This document shows, piece after piece, positions 8,766 through 18,710 of a stretch of 64,000 nucleotides of DNA. This stretch comes from Alistipes megaguti. Its GTDB lineage: Bacteria > Bacteroidota > Bacteroidia > Bacteroidales > Rikenellaceae. How positions within the stretch are numbered: the stretch's first letter is position 1; each line of letters starts with the position of its first letter. Below the pieces are notes generated by a model that worked only from the letters and a program-made list of their open reading frames with translations, had not been told where the DNA came from and did no database searches. The translations under genes were made by a program, and so were the position numbers. The stretch is taken from NCBI RefSeq assembly GCF_900604385.1, contig NZ_LR027382.1:186001-250000 (forward strand), in the 5' to 3' direction.

Positions 8766-9929
8766 ATGAGAAAACTGAACTTCATGATTCTCCTCTCGTC
8801 CCTCGCCCTCGCCTCTGCGGGCTGCAACGACGAGACCGATCGGAAGGCACAACCCATTGCCCCGATTCTGAAAGAAGTGGTCATGCCCTCGGAAAGCAAT
8901 ACGATTCCAGGCACGACGGTTACAATCTCCGGCAAGGGATTCGATTTCGGAGACATTCTCTACTGCACCTCGCTCTCCCAGGAGAAGGATTTTACACCTG
9001 AAGTGGTCGACGTCACCGATTACGGCATCTCGATCGCCATCCCGAAAGAGGCCGCGGGAACCTATGAGGTCGATGTCGAACGCGCAGGCAAGGTGACCAC
9101 ACTGCCCGAACTGCTCAAAGTCGCCTACGTCATCACGATCGAAGACCTGGTCATGCCGACCGGCAACACCTCGCGCGGCGCAACCCTCTCGATCGCCGGA
9201 ACCGGCTTCGCGGCCGGTGACAAGGCCGTGTTCACCTCCGACGCCTACCCCTCGAACGCCTCCTACACCACCGACGTCTCACTGACCGAAGAGGGTATCG
9301 ACATCGTGATTCCCGACGGATGCTACGGCGTGAACACCCTTACGCTCGTGCGCGAAAACCGTCAGGGGCGGCTCGGAACGGTCAATGTGGCCGTTGCAGT
9401 CGGCGATGAGGTCGGCGGCGGAATCGTCTACTACACCTCCGACGAAGGCATTCACGGACTGATCGCCAAACGTACCAATACGGGTTCGGCGACCGAACAA
9501 TGGGGCCCCACCTCCGAACACGGCGGCACCCAGAAGGGGATCTACACCGGCAAGGAGAACACGCGGCTCTGCGTCGAGGCCATGAAGAACTTCCACCAGC
9601 AGTTCGCCACCTGGCCTTCGTCCAAGAAATCGGCTGCCGAACAGTGCGATGCCGAGACCGAAACCGTCGACGGAATCACCTACGACGACTGGTTCCTGCC
9701 CTCGCAGGAAGAACTCGTACAACTGTTCTACCAGAAAAACATGCTCGCCGAAAAGGGCGCAGAAATGCCTGCCAACAACTATTGGTCCTCTACCGAAGGC
9801 GACACGGACGACACGGCCCCCGTCTGGAGTGCCTACTACGTAAATTTCTACGAGCCCGAAAACCTGGTGACCGCCATCGCCGACAAGGAGGGATGGACCA
9901 TCGGTATCCGCGCAATCCGGCAATTTTAG
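8766..9929 (+). CDS. IPT/TIG-domain surface lipoprotein with DUF1566-like C-terminus
   Basis: A 387 aa lipoprotein (lipobox Cys20, then NDETD, an acidic surface-export-type signal). Residues about 35-120 and 125-210 form two Ig-like IPT/TIG repeats, each starting with a similar V-M-P-(S/T)-x-x-x-N-T pattern. The C-terminal part, with DDWFLPSQEEL and NYWSST, matches the DUF1566 (Lcl-like) fold. Its position directly before SusC suggests an accessory glycan-binding protein, like the SusE/F or SGBP proteins that normally follow SusD. The ligand is unknown. Confidence 0.82.
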   Translation: MRKLNFMILLSSLALASAGCNDETDRKAQPIAPILKEVVMPSESNTIPGTTVTISGKGFDFGDILYCTSLSQEKDFTPEVVDVTDYGISIAIPKEAAGTYEVDVERAGKVTTLPELLKVAYVITIEDLVMPTGNTSRGATLSIAGTGFAAGDKAVFTSDAYPSNASYTTDVSLTEEGIDIVIPDGCYGVNTLTLVRENRQGRLGTVNVAVAVGDEVGGGIVYYTSDEGIHGLIAKRTNTGSATEQWGPTSEHGGTQKGIYTGKENTRLCVEAMKNFHQQFATWPSSKKSAAEQCDAETETVDGITYDDWFLPSQEELVQLFYQKNMLAEKGAEMPANNYWSSTEGDTDDTAPVWSAYYVNFYEPENLVTAIADKEGWTIGIRAIRQF

Positions 9930-9958
9930 CGTCAAACCACTACTAACCGAATCCAACG

Positions 9959-12898
9959 ATGAAAAAGATATTGCTTATACTGGCAGCCATACTGCTGACC
10001 ACCGTCGGCTTTGCGCAGAACAAGGTCTCGGGCGTGGTCATGGATGACAACTCGGAGCCGCTGGCCGGCGTCGCCGTTCTCGTGAAGGGGACCCAGAAGG
10101 GGGTCTCGACCGATGCAGACGGACGATTCTCAATCGATGCCCGCAAAGGCGACATCCTCACCTTCTCCTACATCGGCATGATCGACAAAAGCGTCCCCGT
10201 CAGCGGCGCCCTCACCCGCATGGAGATCCGCATGGTACCCGACAACTACAACATGGATGACGTGGTGGTCATCGGCTACGGCTCGTCCAAGAAAAGCGAC
10301 CTGACCGGCTCCGTCACCTCGATTAAGCCCGAAGTACTGAAAAACAGCAAGATCGGCATGGTATCCTCGGCCCTTCAGGGATCGGCTGCAGGCGTACAGG
10401 TGACCCAGGGCAACATGAAACCCGGTGCCGACGCCAGCATCCTGATCCGCGGCGCCGGTTCGATCAACGCCGGAACCGAACCCCTCTACATCGTCGACGG
10501 AGTACCCGTTCAGGGCGGTCTGCAGGACCTCTCGGCCAGCGACATCCAGTCCATCGAGGTTCTCAAGGATGCCTCGTCGGCCTCGATCTACGGATCACGC
10601 GGTTCGAACGGCGTGGTGCTCGTCACCACCAAAAAGGGTACGGCCGGCAAGACCCGCGTATCGTTCAACGCCACGGGCGGCATCCAGAAACTGATGAACA
10701 AGCAGAAGATGATGAACGCCCAGCAATACTACGACCTGATCGAATCCACCGGCCAGACCTACACCTGGACCTCGGCCGAACTGCGACAGCTCAGCCGCGG
10801 AGAATCGACCGACTGGCAGGATGCAGTCACGCAGGACGGCAGCTTCCAGAATTACAACTTCTCGGTATCGGGCGGCGGCAAAACGACCACCCACTACCTG
10901 GGTCTCGATTACTACGACCAGCAGGGTACCGTCAAACGCTCGTCGTTCAACAAGCTCACCGTCCGCTACAACATGGACGCTACGCTCAACAAGTGGCTGC
11001 GTTCGGGGGTCCGCATGAATGTCATCGAATCCAAACTGATGAACATCAACGAAGAGTCCGATTCCGGCTACGGAACCATGCACAGCGCCATCACCGCCCA
11101 GCCGACAGCCCCCATCTACAACGCCGACGGCAGCTATTTCGACGGCTTCCTCAATACGAAGGCAAACCCCGTGGCCATCGTCGACCTGCTGGACAAACCT
11201 ACCAAGAAGACCCGTGTCGTAGGTTCGTTCTACCTCGAACTGGAGCCCATCAAGAACCTGCGGATCCGCTCGGACAACGGCGGCGAACTGGTCTTCTTCA
11301 AGGTCAATGAATACGAGGACGGCCGCATGGGTCAGCACTACGCAGCCGATGGACACGCCCGGATCATGTTCAACAAAAAACGCTACTGGCAGAGCGAAAA
11401 CACCGTCACCTACGACTTCATCCGCAACCGCCACAAACTCACCGTCATGGGAGGTTTCTCCGCCTCGAAGACCGACTACGAGGAGGTGACGGCCGACTCC
11501 AAGGGGCTGAACGCCACCACCAAATACAACAACCTCGGCGGCGCAACCACCCACGGACCGAACGGCTCGTACGCCTCGGCTTCGACGCTCGTCTCGTTCT
11601 ATGCCCGGGCCACCTACAACTTCGACGAACGCTATCTGTTCACCTTCACCATGCGCGGCGACGGCTCCTCGCGCTTCGCCCCCGGACACCGCTGGGGTTA
11701 CTTCCCCTCGCTGGCTGCGGCATGGCGCATCTCCGAAGAGAAGTTCATGCAGAAGGTCTCCTGGATCGACAACCTCAAGCTGAGAGTCAGCGCCGGTATG
11801 CTCGGAAACCAGAACATCGGTGACTATGCCTACACGGCTCAGATCAGCCAGGGCGGCTCGGGGCTCGACTACGTCTTCGGCAATACGCTCGCATCGGGCG
11901 CCGTCTACAGCAGCATCAGCAATCCGGAACTGACCTGGGAAAAGGCCAAACAGCTCGATCTGGGCATCGACTTCGGATTCTTCGGAAACCGCATCGCCGG
12001 TACCATCGAAGCCTACTACAAACGCACGAGCGACCTGCTCTGGACCGTTCCGCTGCCCAAGGAGTCCGGCTATACGAGCTCGCTGACCAACGTCGGCATC
12101 CTCGACAACAAGGGTGTGGAGTTCACCCTCAACACGGTCAACCTCAACCTGCGCAACTTCCAGTGGACCACCTCGTTCAACATCTCCTACAACCGCAACG
12201 AGATCGTCGAGCTCTACGACGGCAAGCAGGATGTGAACAAGTCGCTCTTCGTGGGGCACTCGCTCGGTGAGTACTATCTGCTCCACGCCGAAGGGATCTG
12301 GCAACTCGACGAAGCCGACCGGGCAGCCGTCTACGGAGCCTATCCCGGCGACCGCAAGATCCAGGATCTCAAACCCGACAACGTCATCAACGGCGACGAC
12401 CGTCAGTTCGCCGGGCAGAGCACGCCGACCTGGTACGGCGGATTCTCGAACACGTTCCGCTTCTACGGCGTCGACGTCACGCTCTTCATGAACTTTGCCG
12501 GCGGCCACAAGATCAACAACACGCTCCTGCGTTCGCAGAACTCCTACAACGTATGGGGAAACATGAGCGAGGACTACTACAACGGATACTGGCGCATCGA
12601 CCGCCCGAGCAACATCTATCCCGCCCCGCGCGTCGGCAGCGCATACGCCAACGGTGACGGCACGGACGCCAACCTCCAGGACGGAAAATACCTCCGGATC
12701 AAGAACCTCGAGATCGGCTACACGCTCCCCAAACGGTGGACCGATGCCATCCGCGCCAACAGCGTCCGCCTCTTCTTCTCGGTTCAGAATCTGGCCACCT
12801 TCACCGCCTACACCGGCTACGATGTCGAAGCCTGGGACAACACGAACCCCTATCCCGGTTCGCGAAGCTTCATCGGCGGAGTCTCCATCAATTTCTAA
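9959..12898 (+). CDS. SusC/RagA family TonB-linked outer-membrane transporter
   Basis: A 979 aa TonB-dependent transporter. A signal peptide ending FAQ is followed by a carboxypeptidase-like regulatory domain (VSGVVMDDNSEPLAGVAV, residues about 24-100), the SusC-specific DVVVIGYGSSKKSDLTGSV segment, a plug domain with LYIVDGVPV, and a 22-strand barrel ending in FIGGVSINF. It imports oligomers captured by the SusD partner encoded 27 nt downstream. It belongs to the LacI-controlled operon, so the substrate is probably a ribose-containing compound or a glycan cleaved by the neighbouring GH97 and GH109 enzymes. Confidence 0.96.
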   Translation: MKKILLILAAILLTTVGFAQNKVSGVVMDDNSEPLAGVAVLVKGTQKGVSTDADGRFSIDARKGDILTFSYIGMIDKSVPVSGALTRMEIRMVPDNYNMDDVVVIGYGSSKKSDLTGSVTSIKPEVLKNSKIGMVSSALQGSAAGVQVTQGNMKPGADASILIRGAGSINAGTEPLYIVDGVPVQGGLQDLSASDIQSIEVLKDASSASIYGSRGSNGVVLVTTKKGTAGKTRVSFNATGGIQKLMNKQKMMNAQQYYDLIESTGQTYTWTSAELRQLSRGESTDWQDAVTQDGSFQNYNFSVSGGGKTTTHYLGLDYYDQQGTVKRSSFNKLTVRYNMDATLNKWLRSGVRMNVIESKLMNINEESDSGYGTMHSAITAQPTAPIYNADGSYFDGFLNTKANPVAIVDLLDKPTKKTRVVGSFYLELEPIKNLRIRSDNGGELVFFKVNEYEDGRMGQHYAADGHARIMFNKKRYWQSENTVTYDFIRNRHKLTVMGGFSASKTDYEEVTADSKGLNATTKYNNLGGATTHGPNGSYASASTLVSFYARATYNFDERYLFTFTMRGDGSSRFAPGHRWGYFPSLAAAWRISEEKFMQKVSWIDNLKLRVSAGMLGNQNIGDYAYTAQISQGGSGLDYVFGNTLASGAVYSSISNPELTWEKAKQLDLGIDFGFFGNRIAGTIEAYYKRTSDLLWTVPLPKESGYTSSLTNVGILDNKGVEFTLNTVNLNLRNFQWTTSFNISYNRNEIVELYDGKQDVNKSLFVGHSLGEYYLLHAEGIWQLDEADRAAVYGAYPGDRKIQDLKPDNVINGDDRQFAGQSTPTWYGGFSNTFRFYGVDVTLFMNFAGGHKINNTLLRSQNSYNVWGNMSEDYYNGYWRIDRPSNIYPAPRVGSAYANGDGTDANLQDGKYLRIKNLEIGYTLPKRWTDAIRANSVRLFFSVQNLATFTAYTGYDVEAWDNTNPYPGSRSFIGGVSINF

Positions 12899-12925
12899 TC
12901 GTTCAACCCGAAAAAGAGTCCAATC

Positions 12926-14395
12926 ATGAAAAAATTGATATATCTCGCAGGTTGCCTGCTGTTGCTGGGAGCATCCTCCTGCGAAAGCTTCCTCGAAGAG
13001 ACCCCGCAAAGCAACCTCACCCCCGAAAACTCGTTCAAGACCGAAGGCGACTGGAACAGCACCCTGACGGCCGCCTACGGCGCCCTGCAGAACATCACCG
13101 CAGGTTTCGAGGCCAAATACGCCATTACGCTCGGTGAGTTCGGCACCGACGAGGTCAAGCCCATCGATCTGGGCTGGGCCGCCTACGCCGAACTCCACTA
13201 CTACACCTTCTCCCCCTCGCATGTCTTCCTGGACAACCACTACACGCTTTGCTACGACGGAATCAAACGTTGCAACATCGTCATCGACATGCCCGCCGAG
13301 GCTCCCGTCAGCGGCCAGGCCCGCAATCTGATGATCGCCCAGGCCAAGTTCGTACGGGCGCTGCTCTACTTCGATCTGGTCCGCATGTACGGTGGCGTAC
13401 CCCTCTGGACCTCGGCCTCGGTCGACAAGGAGCAGATCATGAAACCGCGCTCGACGGCCGAAGCGGTCTACCAGACAATCGTTCAGGATCTGCAGGATGC
13501 CGCGTCGATTCTTCCCGCCACGTGGGATGCGTCGACCGACAAAGGTCGGGCTACCAGTTTGGCAGCATACGCCCTGCTCGGGCGCGTCCAGCTCCAAAGA
13601 GGAAATCCCGCCGAGGCGCTGACGGCCCTCAATCAGGTCTACGGCAAGTTCCACCTCTACGACAACTATGCCGACATCTTCTCCCCCGACCACAAGAACG
13701 AAGAGTATGAGAATATCTTCGAGGTGCAGTTCAAGCACTCGGGGAAGTGGGGCGAAGAGGGTTCGCTGCAGCACAGCTACTGGGGCCCGCGCAACATTCC
13801 CGGCAGCACCACGGCATTCGGAGGCTGGGGCGGCTTCGGCCCGTCGCAGTATCTCTACGACAGCTATGACAAGGACTTCGACGGAGCGACCGTCACGAAC
13901 GACCGCCGCAAAGAGGACTTCTTCTGGACCGAATACGCCGGCATTCCGCAGACGCCTCCGTCCATCAAGAAGTTCTGGGATTCGAAATACGGCAACGAGA
14001 TCGAAAACGACGATCTGAACTTCATCTACATCCGTTATGCCGACGTGCTGCTGATGCGTGCCGAGGCGCTCAATGCCGTTGATGACCAGACCGATGCCAA
14101 GTACGACTGCATCAACGAAGTGCGGACCAGAGCCGGTCTGAGACCGATCACCAAGCAGGACAACCTCTCGAAGCAGGCTTTTGCCGATGCCGTTCTGCTC
14201 GAGCGTCTCAAGGAGCTCTGCTGCGAGCACCTGCGGCGCTTCGACCTGATCCGCTTCGGAAAACTCATCGATCAGGTCAAGGCCGCCTACCCGGACGACA
14301 ACATCGGCATCAAGGATTATCACGTACTTTACCCCATTCCGCAAAGCGCCATGGATGCCAACGACGCCATTACGGAAAACAATCCCGGTTACTGA
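12926..14395 (+). CDS. SusD/RagB family nutrient-binding lipoprotein
   Basis: A 489 aa surface lipoprotein (Cys19 in ASSCES, with following acidic residues). The N-terminal TPR-like helices contain AQAKFVRALLYFDLVRMYGGVPL, a hallmark of SusD proteins, and the C-terminal part has YADVLLMRAEALN and the RRFDLIRFGK motif. It forms the lid of the SusC channel and binds the incoming ligand. It is followed after 2 nt by the first DUF4832 gene. Confidence 0.96.
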   Translation: MKKLIYLAGCLLLLGASSCESFLEETPQSNLTPENSFKTEGDWNSTLTAAYGALQNITAGFEAKYAITLGEFGTDEVKPIDLGWAAYAELHYYTFSPSHVFLDNHYTLCYDGIKRCNIVIDMPAEAPVSGQARNLMIAQAKFVRALLYFDLVRMYGGVPLWTSASVDKEQIMKPRSTAEAVYQTIVQDLQDAASILPATWDASTDKGRATSLAAYALLGRVQLQRGNPAEALTALNQVYGKFHLYDNYADIFSPDHKNEEYENIFEVQFKHSGKWGEEGSLQHSYWGPRNIPGSTTAFGGWGGFGPSQYLYDSYDKDFDGATVTNDRRKEDFFWTEYAGIPQTPPSIKKFWDSKYGNEIENDDLNFIYIRYADVLLMRAEALNAVDDQTDAKYDCINEVRTRAGLRPITKQDNLSKQAFADAVLLERLKELCCEHLRRFDLIRFGKLIDQVKAAYPDDNIGIKDYHVLYPIPQSAMDANDAITENNPGY

Positions 14396-14397
14396 TT

Positions 14398-16026
14398 ATG
14401 AAAACGACTCTTCAAACAGGTTTGGGCCTGCTGTTGGCCCTCTTGGCCGCAGGCTGCGCCAAGGACAACGGTGAACACTTCCCCGCCACGGGAAGTTCAG
14501 GCGTCACGACCGTCGAAAACGGCGTCGTAAAGGTCGTTCCCTATGAGTACTACCAGGCCTTCCGGAACCCCATGAAGGGGTTCCGGGAGTTCTTCGGACC
14601 CGGAATCGACAAGAAACGGGACGAATATCCCTACCCGTACGGCTCGCTTATCAAGGAGTACATGCAATGGAACATGATGGAGAACGTCGAATCGGACGGC
14701 GTGGACAAGGTTATCGCCTACAGCAACCACCGCTGGGAGGGGGTTGAGGATATCAACGTCAAGGTCGTTCCGCGCCCCTTCATCGTCTGGATGGAGGCCT
14801 ATGAAGGCGGAGTCGAAAAGAACACCTACACGGACAACCCCGACGATCTGAACGGCTGGCACTGGCCCTCGGACTTCCCCCGTGAAGTGCGTTCGGACGA
14901 CGACAACACCCCCTCCACGGGCGGATACTTCGACCCGACGTTCCAGGACCGCATCAAGAAACTCATCGTCAAACTCGGCGAGGCCTGGGACAACGATCCC
15001 CGTGTGGCCTATGTCGAGATGGGGCTGATCGGCGAGTGGGGCGAGCACCACGACCCCAACATCACCACCTACTGGCAGCCTCACAGCCAATCGTTCCATG
15101 TCGCCAACCGGACCTGGATCCCCGGAATCGAAAAGGTGCTCGGCGACGCCTTCAAGGAGGCTTTCAAGAACAAGAAGGTCATGGTTCGCTACGCCTATGA
15201 ATTCGAGGACTACGACTTCGGAATCTACTGGGATTCGTGGGCCATCGAAGAGGAGGAGGAGCGCGGGTACAACGCCATGATGCGCCGCGGCGACTACTGG
15301 CGCACACAGCCCGTCGGCGGCGAGATCACCTGGGGCTGGGGCGACCTCTACAACAAGGGGTACCGCAGCATGGAGGACTGTCTGGCCAACACCGAGACCC
15401 GTACGAAGGTCATCAACCAGATCCGCGCCCTGCACGGCAACCACCTGGGAGGTGTCACCTGGGCCAACTTCCAGGACCCGACCTTCCAGGTCAATGCCGC
15501 CCTGGTGCAGAAGGTGCTGGGCTATCGCTTCGTCATCAAGGAGTTCTCCTACCCGACGCGCATCGAAAAGGGAAAACCCTTCGACATCCGCCTCAAGGTC
15601 GTCAATACGGGCTCTTCGCCCTTCTATTACGACTGGCCCGTCGAGATCGCCCTGCTCAACGCCTCTTCGCACCGGAAGGTATGGTCGACGACGCTCGATG
15701 ACGTACACATCTCGCAATGGATGCCCGGCGACGACTGGGATGCCGACAACAGCGTCTACCGCATCCCCGCCCAGGAGAACGAGGTCACGGCGACGCTGAC
15801 ACTCGACGAGGATCTCGATCCCGAAAAGTACATCATCTCGGTGGCCGTGCTCGATCCGGCCGGCATGCTGCCTTCGCTGCGCTTTGCCGCCATGAACTAC
15901 TTCAACGGCGGACGCCATCCGATGGGATACATCGGGGTCGGTGCCGACTGCGACGCATACGCCCTCTCGGACGTCAAGTTTGACGACATTCAAAGCGACA
16001 AGTCCCTGAAATACATCGTAGAATAG
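14398..16026 (+). CDS. DUF4874/DUF4832 family lipoprotein, copy 1
   Basis: A 542 aa lipoprotein (lipobox LAAGC, Cys20). The N-terminal part looks like a TIM-barrel, with NPMKGFREFF and the acidic strand VAYVEMGLIGEWGEHHDP, the pattern of DUF4874. The C-terminal part (about 380-520) is a beta-sandwich DUF4832 with VVNTGSSPFYYDWPVEIALL. The glutamate-rich strand suggests a glycoside-hydrolase-like active site, but no activity is established to my knowledge. A paralogue follows after 7 nt. A role in processing the SusCD substrate at the surface or in the periplasm is inferred from context. Confidence 0.85.
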   Translation: MKTTLQTGLGLLLALLAAGCAKDNGEHFPATGSSGVTTVENGVVKVVPYEYYQAFRNPMKGFREFFGPGIDKKRDEYPYPYGSLIKEYMQWNMMENVESDGVDKVIAYSNHRWEGVEDINVKVVPRPFIVWMEAYEGGVEKNTYTDNPDDLNGWHWPSDFPREVRSDDDNTPSTGGYFDPTFQDRIKKLIVKLGEAWDNDPRVAYVEMGLIGEWGEHHDPNITTYWQPHSQSFHVANRTWIPGIEKVLGDAFKEAFKNKKVMVRYAYEFEDYDFGIYWDSWAIEEEEERGYNAMMRRGDYWRTQPVGGEITWGWGDLYNKGYRSMEDCLANTETRTKVINQIRALHGNHLGGVTWANFQDPTFQVNAALVQKVLGYRFVIKEFSYPTRIEKGKPFDIRLKVVNTGSSPFYYDWPVEIALLNASSHRKVWSTTLDDVHISQWMPGDDWDADNSVYRIPAQENEVTATLTLDEDLDPEKYIISVAVLDPAGMLPSLRFAAMNYFNGGRHPMGYIGVGADCDAYALSDVKFDDIQSDKSLKYIVE

Positions 16027-16033
16027 AGTTCCC

Positions 16034-17668
16034 ATGCAGATCCGACACCTACTCTGTCCGCTTCTCGGCGCATTGATTGGCGCAGCCTGCGGCGACGGGC
16101 AGCGCCCGGCAACCTATTCGGCGAAATCCGACGGTCAGAACGTCCATGTCACCATGGCCGAGTACGAACCCGCCCTGAGAAACCCGCTGAAGGGATTCCG
16201 CGAATACTTCATGATCGGGACCGACACGCGTCGGCCCGAGTACCCCTATCCCTACGGCTCGCTCATCAAGGAGTACATGCCGTGGAACATGCTGGAAAAC
16301 GTCGCCTCGGACGGCGTGGAGAAGATCGTCGCCTACAGCAACCATCGCTGGGAGGGGGTCGAGGAGCAGAATGTCAAGGTGATTCCCCGCGTATTCATCG
16401 TCTGGCTCGAGCCCTGGCACGGCGGTTGGGCCAAGGATCCCGACAATCCCGACGATCTGAACGGCTGGCACTGGCCCTCGGATCTGCCCGGCGAAACCGG
16501 TCCCTACAAGCAGATTCCCGGATCGGTCGGCGCCTACGTCGAGCCTCAGGACTCGCTTACCGTCATTCAGGGCGGCTATTTCGACCCCTCGTTCCCGGAC
16601 CGGGTGCGCAACCTGGTGCGCAAGCTGGGTGAGGCGTGGGACAACGATCCCCGCGTAGCCTATGTCGAGATGGGGATTATCGGCGAATGGGGCGAACATC
16701 ACGACCCCGATCTGTCGACCGTCTTCCCGCCGCACGATGAACCGAAGCACGTCGCCGGTCGGACCTGGATCCCGGGAATGGAGAAGGTCCTCGGCGATGC
16801 CTTCAGCGAGGCGTTCCACAACAAGAAGGTGATGGTCCGCTATGCCTACGAGTTCAAGGAGTACGACTTCGGCATCTACTGGGATTCGTGGGCCCAGCCT
16901 CAGGAGATCGACCGCGGATACAATGCGATGCGGGCCCGCGGCGACTACTGGCGGACGCAGCCCGTCGGCGGCGAGATCACCTGGAACTGGGGCGATCTGG
17001 GCAAATACTCCGGCTTCGAGGAGGTCGTGGCCGACGACACGACGCGCCGGACCGTCATCGAACAGATTCGCAACCTCCACTGCAACCACCTCGGAGGAAT
17101 CACCTGGGCCGATTTCAACGACCCGCAATTCGCCCGGAACGCCGCCGAACTGCAGAAGGCCATGGGCTACCGGTTCGTCCTCTCGAAAGCCTCCTACCCC
17201 TGCAGAATCGACTCAGGACAGGCCTTCCAGCTGGAGTTCGAGGTTCAGAATACCGGATCCTCGCCCTTCTACTACGATTGGCCCGTCGAGGTGGCGCTGC
17301 TGGATGCCCAGACTCGGGAAAAGGTCTGGGGCACGGTCCTCGACAACGTGCAAATCTCGCAGTGGATGCCCGGCGACGACTGGGACATGGATCTGGAGGC
17401 CTATCGCACTCCGGCCGAGACCGTTCGGGTAGAATCACGTCCGAGCCTCGACGCATCGATCCCCACCGGACGGTACATCCTGGCACTGGGAATTCTGGAT
17501 CCGGCCTGCGGCCGTCCGACGGTCCGCTTCGCCAATACGAACTACTACAACGGAGGATATCATCCGCTGGGATATGTCGGAGTCGGGATCCAGGAGCAGC
17601 AACCGGCCCTCGACCCGAAGGATTTCGACGATCTGCAAGCCGACACCTCCCTGAACTACAAACGCTAA
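16034..17668 (+). CDS. DUF4874/DUF4832 family lipoprotein, copy 2
   Basis: A 544 aa lipoprotein (IGAAC, Cys19), clearly paralogous to the preceding gene along its length. It shares NPLKGFREYF, YPYGSLIKEYM, NHRWEGVEEQNVKV, VAYVEMGIIGEWGEHHDP and NTGSSPFYYDWPVEVALL. It differs by an insertion near residues 155-180 (GPYKQIPGSVGAYVEPQ) before the conserved GGYFDP, and by different C-terminal residues. Tandem duplication with divergence suggests two related substrates or linkages. The catalytic nature of the family remains unproven. Confidence 0.85.
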   Translation: MQIRHLLCPLLGALIGAACGDGQRPATYSAKSDGQNVHVTMAEYEPALRNPLKGFREYFMIGTDTRRPEYPYPYGSLIKEYMPWNMLENVASDGVEKIVAYSNHRWEGVEEQNVKVIPRVFIVWLEPWHGGWAKDPDNPDDLNGWHWPSDLPGETGPYKQIPGSVGAYVEPQDSLTVIQGGYFDPSFPDRVRNLVRKLGEAWDNDPRVAYVEMGIIGEWGEHHDPDLSTVFPPHDEPKHVAGRTWIPGMEKVLGDAFSEAFHNKKVMVRYAYEFKEYDFGIYWDSWAQPQEIDRGYNAMRARGDYWRTQPVGGEITWNWGDLGKYSGFEEVVADDTTRRTVIEQIRNLHCNHLGGITWADFNDPQFARNAAELQKAMGYRFVLSKASYPCRIDSGQAFQLEFEVQNTGSSPFYYDWPVEVALLDAQTREKVWGTVLDNVQISQWMPGDDWDMDLEAYRTPAETVRVESRPSLDASIPTGRYILALGILDPACGRPTVRFANTNYYNGGYHPLGYVGVGIQEQQPALDPKDFDDLQADTSLNYKR

Positions 17669-17684
17669 ACAACCTTCCACCTTC

Positions 17685-18710
17685 ATGAAACGGATTCTGA
17701 TCTTCACCCTGTTGTCCCTGAGTGTCGCCTGCGGCCCGCAGACGCCCAAACAGGCCGACGAACCGCAACGGATCATCTTCGACACGGACCTGGGCAACGA
17801 CATCGACGATGTCCTTGCCCTGCAGATGCTGCTCAACTACCAGAAAGAGGGCAAAATCGATCTGCTGGGCATCACGCTCTGCAAGGCCAACCCGGCCACG
17901 ATCGCCTTCACCGACGGCTTCTGCCGCTTCAACGGGTTCGAGGAGATCCCGCTGGGATATGCCTATCACGGAGTCACCCCCGAAGACGGCACCTACCTGC
18001 TGCCCACGCTCGAGGCCTCGAACAATGGAAAACCGCTTCTGCAACCCGCCCGGACCATCGACAGCGCCCTCCCCGAAGGATACAAGCTGCTGCGGCAGCT
18101 GTTGGCCGCACAACCCGACGGATCGGTCGTACTGATTGCCGTAGGCCCGCTGACCAACATCGGCAACCTGCTTGTCAGCCCGGGCGACGAGATCTCGCCG
18201 CTCTCGGGGCGCGAACTGGTCGCCGCCAAGGTCAGCCGCATGGTCACCATGGCCGGACTGTTCAGCGATGAGTTCGATTTCCCGGAGTACAACGTCGTCT
18301 GTGATCTCGAGGCGGCTCACCGCACCTTCGAGTCGTGCCCCGTGCCCCTAACGACCACCGGCTGGGAGGTCGGCAACCGGCTGCTCTATCCTCACGAGAG
18401 CATTCTTCGCGATTTCGGAGACCCGCAGGCACATCCCCTTGCGGTGGCCTACTGCCACTACATGGAGATGCCCTACGACCGTCAGACCTGGGATCTGACG
18501 GCCGTCCTCGAGGCCGTGGAGCCCGGTCAATGGTTCGGGACCTCGGAGCAGGGGACAATCCGCATCGCCGAAGACGGAAGAAGTTCGTTCGAACCCTCCG
18601 AAAACGGACGGCAGAATTACCTGACCATCCCTCAGGAGAGAGTGGCCGCCACGCTCGGAGCGCTGGTAGCTCGAACCACAAGAAAACCGATTGAAAATCA
18701 GAAGCCATGA
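17685..18710 (+). CDS. Nucleoside hydrolase family lipoprotein
   Basis: Predicted to hydrolyse the N-glycosidic bond of ribonucleosides to free ribose and base. The 341 aa protein has a lipoprotein signal (SVAC, Cys16) and the calcium-binding aspartate cluster DTDLGNDIDD at residues 33-42 near the mature N-terminus, as in inosine-uridine nucleoside hydrolases. Export to the periplasm or surface contrasts with the usual cytosolic enzyme and suits scavenging. Its stop overlaps the GH97 start as ATGA. With the ribokinase it forms a nucleoside-to-ribose-5-phosphate route, although action on another ribosyl compound is possible. Confidence 0.87.
   Translation: MKRILIFTLLSLSVACGPQTPKQADEPQRIIFDTDLGNDIDDVLALQMLLNYQKEGKIDLLGITLCKANPATIAFTDGFCRFNGFEEIPLGYAYHGVTPEDGTYLLPTLEASNNGKPLLQPARTIDSALPEGYKLLRQLLAAQPDGSVVLIAVGPLTNIGNLLVSPGDEISPLSGRELVAAKVSRMVTMAGLFSDEFDFPEYNVVCDLEAAHRTFESCPVPLTTTGWEVGNRLLYPHESILRDFGDPQAHPLAVAYCHYMEMPYDRQTWDLTAVLEAVEPGQWFGTSEQGTIRIAEDGRSSFEPSENGRQNYLTIPQERVAATLGALVARTTRKPIENQKP

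Noticed and set aside
10595..14344. A 1249-codon open frame antisense to susC/susD.
   Set aside because: GC-rich codon bias opens the opposite frame; the protein has no recognisable domain and the sense frames encode clear SusC and SusD.
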